This document shows, piece after piece, positions 19,277 through 28,493 of a stretch of DNA of 64,000 bases. The translations under genes were made by a program, and so were the position numbers. The stretch covers positions 1 to 64,000 of the forward strand of contig JAGYJD010000003.1 of the NCBI GenBank assembly GCA_018402365.1. Direction: 5' to 3'. The notes under the pieces were generated by a model that was not told where the DNA came from, made no database searches, and saw only the letters and a list, made by a program, of their open reading frames with translations. Source of the DNA: Candidatus Nanopelagicales bacterium. GTDB lineage: Bacteria > Actinomycetota > Actinomycetes > S36-B12 > UBA5976. How positions within the stretch are numbered: the first letter of the stretch is position 1; each line of letters begins with the position of its first letter.

Positions 19277-22114
19277 GTGAATGAAAACAAAGTAAAAACA
19301 TTTCAAGATCGTCATATTGGTCCTAAATCTCAAGACGTTTCTATAATGCTGCAACATTTGGGATATGAAAATATTGAAGATTTTATAAGTGAAACAATTC
19401 CGCAACCCATTCGGTTTTTAGATTCATTAGATTTACCTCCAGCGTTAAGCGAGGCTGATGCACTAACCGAGATAAGGGCTTTGTCAAAGAAGAATAAATC
19501 AGTTAAAAACTTTATTGGACTTGGATATTATAACAGTTTTACACCAAGCGTAATTAAGAGAAACATCTTAGAAAACCCTGCTTGGTACACCGCGTATACC
19601 CCGTATCAGCCAGAAATCAGCCAGGGTCGCTTAGAGGCCTTAGTTCTTTTTCAAACCATGGTTTCAGAACTTACTGGCCTTGATATTGCTAATGCATCTT
19701 TACTCGATGAGCCCACAGCGGCAGCAGAAGCTATGCGCTTAGCTCAACGTGCTACGGGGGATGAGAAAGATGTGTTTTTGGTTGACAAGGACATCCACCC
19801 CCAAACATTGGCGGTATTAAAAACGCGAGCACTCCCGATGGGAATCATACTTAAGCAAATTGATGTTTTAAGAGATGAGCTAGACGCTGACGCTTATGGA
19901 GTTTTAATTTCTTATCCAACTAGCACTGGTGGCGTAAAGAATTATGAGTCTTTAACAGAGAGAGCGCACTCACTCGGCATGAAAGTTATCGCAACCACAG
20001 ATCTACTGGCGCTCACTCTTTTAGAAGCTCCTGGAGAATGGGGAGTTGATATTGCAGTTGGCTCTGCTCAGCGATTCGGAGTTCCCTTTGGATTTGGGGG
20101 ACCGCATGCAGGTTTCATGAGTGTAAAAGAGGAACTCTCTCGACTCTTACCTGGTCGCCTTGTGGGTGCCAGTGTTGATAGCGCGGGAAGATTGGGATAC
20201 CGATTAGCTTTACAAACCAGAGAACAACATATCCGTCGTGGAAAAGCAACCAGCAATATTTGTACTTCACAGGTTTTACTTGCAGTAATTTCAATGGCTT
20301 ATGCGGCATACCATGGCCCCGCTGGTTTAAAGGGGATTGCCGAAAATGTCAATTTGCAAGCGCAAAGGTTCGCCACGGCGCTAACCGCTAGTGGTCACTT
20401 GCTTTTGCATTCACAATTTTTCGATACGGTGGCATGGCAAGTTGATGATGCTCACGTATTAGCGCAACGACTAGAAGCTTTGGACATAAACATTAGAGTA
20501 ATTAACGATGAATGGGTATCGGTTAGTTTTGATGAAACGACAGAACAAAATTTGCCCTCACTCTATAAAGCTTTAGATCTAAATCTAGAGATGGCGTCTG
20601 CTACAAAAACAGATTTTGCCGAGTTAGCAAGGTCCAGTGAGTACTTAACTCACCCTCACTTTAATAGGTATCACAACGAAACCGCGATGATGCGTTGGTT
20701 ACGCTCACTCAGTGATAAAGATATTGCGTTGGATCGTTCAATGATTCCGTTGGGATCATGCACGATGAAGTTAAATGCAGCAAGCGAGATGGAGCCAATC
20801 ACTTATCCAGAGTTTGCGAGTGCTCATCCTTTCTCCAAGGTCGACCAAAATGAGGGTTGGCTCGAACTTATTAAGCAACTAGAGCAATACATTTGCACAA
20901 TTACCGGTTACGACGCAGTAAGTCTGCAGCCAAATGCGGGAAGTCAAGGGGAGTTTGCCGGTTTGCTTGCTATTAAGGCCTACCACGAAAATAATGGCGA
21001 TTTTGATCGCGTTATTTGCTTGATTCCGTCAAGCGCCCACGGCACTAATGCAGCGAGTGCAGTAATGGCCGGAATGCAAGTGGTGGTAGTTGAGTGTGAC
21101 GAAAATGGTGACGTTGACTTGCTTGATGTTGAAAAAAAGATTGAAAAATACGGCTCAACACTTGCCGCAATTATGGTCACCTATCCCTCAACACATGGCG
21201 TTTACGAAGAAGGCATCGTAAAACTTTGTGAAATGGTACACGCGGTTGGCGGCCAAGTGTATGTAGATGGAGCAAACCTAAATGCGCTGGTGGCCTTAAG
21301 TAAGCCGGGGAAATTCGGGGCCGATGTTTCTCATTTGAATTTACACAAAACTTTTTCGATACCTCATGGCGGTGGCGGCCCTGGAATTGGTCCAGTAGCT
21401 GTTCGAAAACACTTGGCGCCATTTCTACCCTCACACCCGCTACAAAAAGCAGCTGGTCCAGCAAATCCAATTGTGGGGCCTGTAAGTGGAGCACCTTGGG
21501 GCAGCGCCGGAGTGTTACCTATTTCGTGGATGTATATCCGCATGATGGGGGCGGAAGGTTTAAAAAATGCAACAAGTGTTGCCTTGTTGAGTGCAAACTA
21601 TTTAGCTAGCAAATTAGATGACCACTTTCCTGTGCTCTACAAAGGAACTAAGGGCCGAGTTGCGCACGAATGTATTTTGGATGTTCGAGATATTACAAAG
21701 ACAACTGGAGTCACAGTTGACGATATAGCTAAGCGTTTAATGGATTTTGGCTTTCACGCGCCTACTATGTCGTTCCCAGTAGCAGGAACTTTCATGATTG
21801 AACCTACCGAAAGCGAAGACATTATTGAGTTGGATAGGTTTGTAAGGGCGATGACACAAATTAAAAAAGAAATTGATCAAATCTCCACCGGTGAGATCTC
21901 GCACGAAGCCTCCGCATTGGCGAACGCCCCACATACTGCTGAGGATATTACGGGGGATTGGAATCGCGCCTACTCGCGTGAACAAGCGGTGTTTCCGCTA
22001 CCCGAAGTTGTTTCAAGCAAATACTGGCCACCGGTAAACCGTATTGACGGTGCCTATGGGGATAGAAATCTAATTTGTGCTTGTCCTGACGTAAGAGAAT
22101 TGGCGATGAGTTGA
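19277..22114 (+). CDS. gcvP: Glycine dehydrogenase (aminomethyl-transferring), P protein
   Basis: FQDRHIGP, FIGLGYYNSFTPSVIKRNILENPAWYTAYTPYQPEISQGRLEAL, SLQPNAGSQGEFAGL, HLNLHKTFSIPHGGGGPGIGPV; GTG start. Confidence 0.96.
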   Translation: MNENKVKTFQDRHIGPKSQDVSIMLQHLGYENIEDFISETIPQPIRFLDSLDLPPALSEADALTEIRALSKKNKSVKNFIGLGYYNSFTPSVIKRNILENPAWYTAYTPYQPEISQGRLEALVLFQTMVSELTGLDIANASLLDEPTAAAEAMRLAQRATGDEKDVFLVDKDIHPQTLAVLKTRALPMGIILKQIDVLRDELDADAYGVLISYPTSTGGVKNYESLTERAHSLGMKVIATTDLLALTLLEAPGEWGVDIAVGSAQRFGVPFGFGGPHAGFMSVKEELSRLLPGRLVGASVDSAGRLGYRLALQTREQHIRRGKATSNICTSQVLLAVISMAYAAYHGPAGLKGIAENVNLQAQRFATALTASGHLLLHSQFFDTVAWQVDDAHVLAQRLEALDINIRVINDEWVSVSFDETTEQNLPSLYKALDLNLEMASATKTDFAELARSSEYLTHPHFNRYHNETAMMRWLRSLSDKDIALDRSMIPLGSCTMKLNAASEMEPITYPEFASAHPFSKVDQNEGWLELIKQLEQYICTITGYDAVSLQPNAGSQGEFAGLLAIKAYHENNGDFDRVICLIPSSAHGTNAASAVMAGMQVVVVECDENGDVDLLDVEKKIEKYGSTLAAIMVTYPSTHGVYEEGIVKLCEMVHAVGGQVYVDGANLNALVALSKPGKFGADVSHLNLHKTFSIPHGGGGPGIGPVAVRKHLAPFLPSHPLQKAAGPANPIVGPVSGAPWGSAGVLPISWMYIRMMGAEGLKNATSVALLSANYLASKLDDHFPVLYKGTKGRVAHECILDVRDITKTTGVTVDDIAKRLMDFGFHAPTMSFPVAGTFMIEPTESEDIIELDRFVRAMTQIKKEIDQISTGEISHEASALANAPHTAEDITGDWNRAYSREQAVFPLPEVVSSKYWPPVNRIDGAYGDRNLICACPDVRELAMS

Positions 22115-22121
22115 TTTTTGA

Positions 22122-24275
22122 ATGAAAGAAGTAATGCTCCACCTTGAGGGGATGACTTGCACCTCTTGTGCTAATCAGATTGAAAAAAACCTCAATCAAA
22201 TGGCCGGGACAAAAGCGCAGGTTAATTATGCAACTGCCACCGCGTCTATCATCTCTGAAGGAAATTTAGCGGTAGATGAGTTCATCTCGGTTGTGGAAAA
22301 ACTCGGGTACCATGCCTCTTTAGAAGCGGTGGATGAAGATGCATATTTAAGCAAGCTTGCAAGAAAGAAAAATGTTGCGGTGGTTATAGGAACATTTGCA
22401 ATCGTTATCTCAATGATTCCGGCCTTTCAATTCTCAGGCTGGCAATGGATTTTATTGGCATTAACTTTGGTTGTTCATCTTTACAGTGCAACCGAAATTC
22501 ATTACTCTGCCTTTGTAGCGGCAAAAAATCGTTTTGCAAACATGGATACCTTAATAAGTTTGGGTACCTTGGTAGCGCTAATGGTGAGTGTTTATGCCCT
22601 ATTTTTCACCTCCATGGGGGAGTTAGGCATGAAGATGTCTCACTCTTTATTCGAAAGAACTGCTGCCGGCGGAATCTATTTAGAGGTAGCAGCAGTGGTG
22701 CCAGCCTTTATTTTGATGGGTAGATATTTTGAAGCTAAAAGTAAGCACCGCAATATGGATGCAATCAGTCAGTTAAAAAAAATAACAAAAGAAGAGATAG
22801 AAATAATCCGTGCAAGTAACAGAGTAAAAATTGCGGCTACAGAACTCTTACTCACCGATCTATTAGTAGTAAAACCCGGGGAGCGTATCGCGGCGGACGG
22901 GGTAGTGGTTGAGGGTCAGGCTGATGTGGATGAAAGCATAATTTCAGGAGAGAGCTTACCCTTATTAAAGAAAATAGGAAGTTCAGTAATAGCCGGTTCG
23001 ACGCCGATTGATGGGGAGCTGATTATTCGCCCTACTGGTATTGGTGCAGATAGCGTGATAGGTCAAATTGAGCAACTGATAATTGCCTCGCAAGCGGAAA
23101 AATCCCAAACTCAGCATTTAGTTGATCGCATAAGTGGTGTTTTTGTGCCCACAATTTTAGTGCTTGCCAGTTTAACTTTTATTTTTTGGATTATTTTTGG
23201 TGCCGAGACTGCATTTGCCTTAAGTAGTGCCTTGGCGGTTCTAATAATTGCCTGTCCTTGCGCTTTAGGCCTAGCTACTCCAGTGGCAATGCTTGTTAGC
23301 AGTGCGATTGCTAATGAAAATAAAATTTTAATCAGGAGTTCTAAAGCGCTCGAAATGTCAAATAAAATAAGTACTATATTTTTCGATAAAACCGGAACTA
23401 TTACCACCGGAGCTTTGGAGGTCGTGAGTTTTAATCCATTGATATCCCAACCCAAATTAATCAATTCTGTGGCATTTGCGCTAACTCAACGCAGCACGCA
23501 TCCAGTATCGATGGCAATAAACAAGCATCATCCTGTCAATGCCGAGACGCGGGTAGAGAATTTTGCCTCAATTGCTGGTGGTGGCCTTGTGGGTGAAATT
23601 GATTTGAGAACTTATCGTTTAGGTAATTTAAAATGGCTAGAAAAAGAAATAAAGGATTTACCTTCAGATCCGACTGTTCGATATGTGGGTCTAACTGGGG
23701 ATGATGAATTAATCGCTTATTGGGCCTTGCGAGATAGTTTGCGTCCAAAAAGCAAAGAATCCATTGAAAACCTGAAGAAACTGGGTCTAGAAGTTGTAAT
23801 GCTCACAGGCGATGGTGACTCCAATTCACAATTGATTGCCCGACAAGTTGGTATCGACGTTGTCTATAGCGAATTAAAGCCAGCTGAAAAGGTTGCGGTG
23901 ATAGAGAAATATCAAAAAGAGGGCAAGGTGGTTGCATTTGTGGGTGATGGTTTAAACGATGCGGCGGCCTTAAGCACCGCAAATTTAAGCATCGCAATGT
24001 CTAGCGGGTCCTATGTGGCCTTAGCGGCGAGTGATTTAACCGTCCTAAAAGGGGAGTTGGAACAAGTTGTAAGTGCCTTAAAGCTCGGTAGAAAGACGCT
24101 AAGCACTATAAAAATCAATCTATTCTGGGCATTTGCTTACAATTCAGCCATGATCCCTATCGCGATGGCTGGTTACCTTCAGCCTATTTGGGCAGGGGCA
24201 GCGATGGCGCTCTCTTCAAGCTTTGTAGTAGCTAACTCTTTACTTCTGAAATACAAAAACTTTAACTTTACATAA
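22122..24275 (+). CDS. copA: Heavy-metal (copper-type) translocating P-type ATPase
   Basis: N-terminal HMA GMTCTSCANQIEKNL, CPCALGLATPVAM, FFDKTGTITTG, FVGDGLNDAAAL. Confidence 0.92.
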   Translation: MKEVMLHLEGMTCTSCANQIEKNLNQMAGTKAQVNYATATASIISEGNLAVDEFISVVEKLGYHASLEAVDEDAYLSKLARKKNVAVVIGTFAIVISMIPAFQFSGWQWILLALTLVVHLYSATEIHYSAFVAAKNRFANMDTLISLGTLVALMVSVYALFFTSMGELGMKMSHSLFERTAAGGIYLEVAAVVPAFILMGRYFEAKSKHRNMDAISQLKKITKEEIEIIRASNRVKIAATELLLTDLLVVKPGERIAADGVVVEGQADVDESIISGESLPLLKKIGSSVIAGSTPIDGELIIRPTGIGADSVIGQIEQLIIASQAEKSQTQHLVDRISGVFVPTILVLASLTFIFWIIFGAETAFALSSALAVLIIACPCALGLATPVAMLVSSAIANENKILIRSSKALEMSNKISTIFFDKTGTITTGALEVVSFNPLISQPKLINSVAFALTQRSTHPVSMAINKHHPVNAETRVENFASIAGGGLVGEIDLRTYRLGNLKWLEKEIKDLPSDPTVRYVGLTGDDELIAYWALRDSLRPKSKESIENLKKLGLEVVMLTGDGDSNSQLIARQVGIDVVYSELKPAEKVAVIEKYQKEGKVVAFVGDGLNDAAALSTANLSIAMSSGSYVALAASDLTVLKGELEQVVSALKLGRKTLSTIKINLFWAFAYNSAMIPIAMAGYLQPIWAGAAMALSSSFVVANSLLLKYKNFNFT

Positions 24276-24292
24276 TATCTCTTATCGGACAC

Positions 24293-25015
24293 TTACCTAA
24301 TCCTGAAAAGCCTTTTTAATCCCCAAAACCCAATTCTCGTAAAGGCCTCGATCACAATGGATCTACTCATTTTTGAATTGCCCAGCTCTCTCTCTGTGAA
24401 AACAATCGGAGTTTCGGCTATGGCAAAGCCTTTAGCTAAAGACCTTCGCACCATGTCGACTTGAAAGCAATAACCTTGACTTTCGATTTTAGAGAGATCA
24501 ATACCCTCTAAAACTTCACGCCGATAAGCTCTGTACCCGCCAGTTGCATCCTTAACTTTTATTCCTAACATAATTCTGGTGTAAAGGTTGCCGCCTTGTG
24601 ATAACAATTGTCTGCTTAATGGCCAATTCTCTATTCGGCCGCCTTTCACCCATCTTGAGCCAAGACTTACCGGATAGTTTGATAACTTTTCTAAAATGCT
24701 AGGCAATTGTTCTGGTGCGTGAGAACCATCAGCATCCATTTCAACAAAATTGTCATAAGCCCGTGCCAGCCCCCAAGTAAAACCTTTCACGTAAGCTTTG
24801 CCTAATCCACCTTTTTCTGGATTAATCAGTAGATGGATATTTTCAAACTTTTTTTGCATTCCTTTAACTATTTCACTAGTGCCATCAGGACTTGAGTCAT
24901 CCACTACCAAAATATCCACATTGGAATTTGCAGCAAAGGTTCGTAAAATTATCGATTCGATGTTTTCAGACTCTTGGTAGGTCGGAATAATAACTAAAGT
25001 CTTATTTGACATCAT
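24293..25015 (-). CDS. ppm1: Polyprenol monophosphomannose synthase (GT2)
   Basis: LVIIPTYQESENIESII, ILVVDDSSPDGTSEIV, EMDADGSHAPEQLP, GSRWVKGGRIENWP; adjacent to lnt. Confidence 0.9.
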   Translation of the reverse strand: MMSNKTLVIIPTYQESENIESIILRTFAANSNVDILVVDDSSPDGTSEIVKGMQKKFENIHLLINPEKGGLGKAYVKGFTWGLARAYDNFVEMDADGSHAPEQLPSILEKLSNYPVSLGSRWVKGGRIENWPLSRQLLSQGGNLYTRIMLGIKVKDATGGYRAYRREVLEGIDLSKIESQGYCFQVDMVRRSLAKGFAIAETPIVFTERELGNSKMSRSIVIEAFTRIGFWGLKRLFRIR

Positions 25016-26487
25016 TTGATTCTACTCTTCACAAGACCAAAAGCAAAAAGGCTCAAAAAAGCCAAAACTATAAAAAATTGTAGATAATAATTTGCGCTCA
25101 ATCCCGTGGTTTTTTCTTGATAGAGATCTATTTCCAAAGCACTGCTAGCAGGCACAAATTCATCAGCTTCCCACAGCACACTGCCGTCACGATCTATTTG
25201 TCCCGTTATCCCAGTCGTGGCAATGGTGACTACCTGTCGCTGAGATTCAATAGCCCGCAGTTTTGCAATATTAAATTGCTGCGCTAGTTGACTAGTTAAT
25301 CCGTAGGTCGCATTGTTTGTTTGAATAATTAATACCTCTGCCCCTTGATCAACCACTTCTTTTGCCAATTGACCCCAAGCAACTTCAAAACAAATCAACA
25401 AGCCGACTTTTGTATCTGCTACCTCTAATATTCCAGCGGAGTCACCTGCAACCAAGCTAGTAGAAATCGGACCAAAATTAGCTGCGATGGGTGCTAAGTA
25501 GTTTTCAAAAGGAATTTTCTCGCCAAAAGGAACTAACTTTTGCTTTGCATATAAAATGCGGAATCGTTCAGTATCCCCTTCAATCAAAATGGCCTGCATT
25601 TGACTGGTCCTGCCGCTGACTGCATTCTTGATCCGATCAAAATGGGAGCGACGCGGCTTTCGCTACAGATTCAATTCTCGTATCACTTCTTCGTTGGCAA
25701 AAGGATCCACATCCGGAGCATTTTCGGGCCAAATTATCAAATCAAGCGGGGTATTTTTGTTCTGAGCCAATAATCTATTTGTTTCATCGAGATGATTTTG
25801 ATAAACCGCCTTTCGTTGAGCATTGAATTCAAGTCCAAGTCTGGGAACATTCCCTTGAACAACACCTATTGTTAAATTATTTGAAATTAATTCATCTTTT
25901 CGCCCAGATTCCATTAAGTTAATGGCACCTGGGACCAGCAACCAAATCATCAATGTCACAAATGCTGCAGTCAAAGAGCCCTTGCGCAACAGGGTAAAAC
26001 TGATAATTAAAGTGAGACTCAAACTATAAATTAATATTGAAAGACCAAAAACTCCAATAATTTCAACAGTTCCCGCTAAGGGATTTGCAGAAGTGATGTA
26101 GCCGATGGTGCCCCAATTGAAACCACCAAAGGGCCAGTAGTTCAGCAAACTTTCTAGCGTGAGATAACTAATTGCAGTGAATAGTGACCACAGTTTAGTT
26201 TTTTGAAATATTTCAGTGAAAAAACCAAATAATCCGTAGAAAAAACTAAGCGCTATTGCCGCAAATGCCAAAACCACCGGAGACAGAACGGTCAACCAAT
26301 TAATCTGAATTAACCAAAAACTTATCCCAAAAATAAATCCAACAAAAAACTTGCCCGATGCCGATACCTGATGAAGTTGGTAAATAAAGATGGCTAAACC
26401 GAGTGGAGCAAGAAACCAAAAACCAAAAGGTTCATAGGCTAGCGCCAGTAATACCCCACTAAGTGCAGCTACGATCAGTGGTATCAA
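25012..26487 (-). pseudogene. lnt: Apolipoprotein N-acyltransferase, split into two ORFs by clustered frameshifts
   Basis: ORF 25663-26487 (FWFLAPLGLAIFIY..., YWPFGGFNWGTIGY, LIIWPENAPDVDPFANEEVIRE) and 25012-25599 (MQAILIE...KQKLVPFGEKIPFENYL, GLLICFEVAWGQLAKEVVDQGAEVLIIQTNNATYG). Confidence 0.9.
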
Positions 26488-27575
26488 GTCAAAATCTTCA
26501 GATCGTGTTCAAAGTTATTCAAATTTTCACTCTCAGTTTGTCCAATTGCCACTATGTCCTCAATCCGAGCTCCCCATTGCCCAGGTAGGTAGAACCCCGG
26601 CTCAATGCTAAAAACATTACCTACCTGGAGGATTTGCCTATTACCCTCGACTAAATAGGGGTCTTCGTGAGTTTGCATTCCAATTCCATGACCTAAGCGA
26701 TGAATGAACCATTTATCTAAACCTGTCTTAGCCAACTCTGCCCTCACAGCTCTGTCCAAATCCTGCGCAGTTACACCAGCCATTGCCAAATTAGTACCTA
26801 GCTTTTGAGCGGCCAACAGGATTTGAAAGTCCTTGTTAAATTCCTTAGGTGCCTCATCCACCACGTAGGTTCGAGTGCAGTCAGAGCAGTATCCCTCCAA
26901 GGAGGTACCACCAATATCAATCAGCACTACATCCCCACTTTGTACTAACCGCTCCCCTGGTTCGTGATGAGGATTGGCCGAATTAGGACCGGTGGCAACA
27001 ATAATAAAATCTACTTTTTCGTGCTCTCTTAAAATCAACTCAGATATATCTTTTGCGATTGCTTTCTCACTCCGGTTTCGAAAAGGGATCTCGATTAGGT
27101 CTTGATGAACTCTATTAATACTAAGAGAAACTTCACGTAATTTTGTTATTTCATAATCATCTTTACGCATGCGCATAGGCGATATCACTTGTGCAAAGTT
27201 TTCTAGCTGAGTAACGAATAAGGTCTGTATCTTTTGAACATGAAAAAAAGGCATTTTTTCATCAACCATTACCCGAGCAGCCTTGGGTGATAATTGGGAT
27301 ATTTTCTTATAGGGATCAGTGGTTTCATTCCAAGAGATAATCTCAAGATCCGGACATTTAGCTAGAGCGGAGTGATATTCCAATTCGGGTACCAATAGCC
27401 AGACATCGGCGTGAGATACAACTAGTGCAGTTATTCTCTCGAGTGCTAAAGCTTGGTAGTTTGTGAGATAACGAAAGTTCTCACCAGGCGTGATAATGGC
27501 TAAGTCTACGTCATTCGCTGCCAAGGCAGACTTCACTAATTCTCTTCTTAATTTAAAGCGATCTACACGGCTCAT
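26484..27575 (-). CDS. M24 family Xaa-Pro aminopeptidase/dipeptidase
   Basis: VVLIDIGGTSLEGYCSDCTRTYVV, HRLGHGIGMQTHEDPYLVEGN, GNVFSIEPGFYLPGQWGARIEDIV. Confidence 0.92.
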   Translation of the reverse strand: MSRVDRFKLRRELVKSALAANDVDLAIITPGENFRYLTNYQALALERITALVVSHADVWLLVPELEYHSALAKCPDLEIISWNETTDPYKKISQLSPKAARVMVDEKMPFFHVQKIQTLFVTQLENFAQVISPMRMRKDDYEITKLREVSLSINRVHQDLIEIPFRNRSEKAIAKDISELILREHEKVDFIIVATGPNSANPHHEPGERLVQSGDVVLIDIGGTSLEGYCSDCTRTYVVDEAPKEFNKDFQILLAAQKLGTNLAMAGVTAQDLDRAVRAELAKTGLDKWFIHRLGHGIGMQTHEDPYLVEGNRQILQVGNVFSIEPGFYLPGQWGARIEDIVAIGQTESENLNNFEHDLKILT

Positions 27576-27617
27576 TGTGAATCCAGTTTAGAGCCCCGTC
27601 GGCATTAATATGTCATC

Positions 27618-28493
27618 ATGCATCCGCTTTTGATTCTCGATTTACCTAGTGTTTATTATCGTGCATTTTATGCGCTTCCTGACACGATCAAAGATGTATC
27701 AGGCAAACCTGCCAACGCCATAAAGGGAAGTCTTTCTATAATTTCGCAAATTTACTCCACGCAGCAGGCAAGCGGTGTCCTTGCCACCATTGATATTGAT
27801 TGGAGGCCCAAGTGGCGGGTTAAATTATTACCAGAATATAAAGCGCAACGGGTTATTAGCGATAACGACGAAATGCCCGATTTACTCGCTGGACAAATTC
27901 CTAATTTACTTTCAATCCTTAAAGATGCTGCGATCCCGATTATTGGTAAAAAAAATTACGAGGCTGATGATTGTATCGCGAGCCTAGTAAGTTCAAAAAC
28001 AAATTGTTTAGTTGTGACCGGTGATAGAGATTTATTTCAATTAATTAATCCAAAAAGAAATAATAAAATTTACTTACTTTCTGACAAACAAAACCCTATC
28101 TGGGATAGCAAGCGATTCATCAATTCTTTTGGGTTTAGTCCAGAACAATACATAGACTACGCAATTTTACGGGGTGATCCCAGCGATGGACTAAAAGGAG
28201 TTGAAAAAGTAGGTGAGAAAACTGCAGCTAAATTAATTATTGAGTATAAAAATCTTGATAATCTTGTGTCCAAAATTAAGACCAAAAATCCAAATGTGTA
28301 CTCCCTCGCAGAAAAAAATATTCTCAAATCAATTGATTACCTTGAGAAAGCTAAAAAGGTCTCAACTGCGAAATCTGACTTAGCCCTAGAAATACATTCA
28401 CCTTTACTTAAATTGAAGAGTTTACAAAAAAAGGCGAAATTTTTTAAAGTGGAAAAACAAGTTAATGAATTGCTTCGACTTCTAGATCGATAG
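27618..28493 (+). CDS. Stand-alone 5'-3' exonuclease (PolA N-terminal domain type)
   Basis: ILDLPSVYYRAFYALPD, YEADDCIASLV, VTGDRDLFQLI, GDPSDGLKGVEKVGEKTAAKLI. Confidence 0.9.
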   Translation: MHPLLILDLPSVYYRAFYALPDTIKDVSGKPANAIKGSLSIISQIYSTQQASGVLATIDIDWRPKWRVKLLPEYKAQRVISDNDEMPDLLAGQIPNLLSILKDAAIPIIGKKNYEADDCIASLVSSKTNCLVVTGDRDLFQLINPKRNNKIYLLSDKQNPIWDSKRFINSFGFSPEQYIDYAILRGDPSDGLKGVEKVGEKTAAKLIIEYKNLDNLVSKIKTKNPNVYSLAEKNILKSIDYLEKAKKVSTAKSDLALEIHSPLLKLKSLQKKAKFFKVEKQVNELLRLLDR

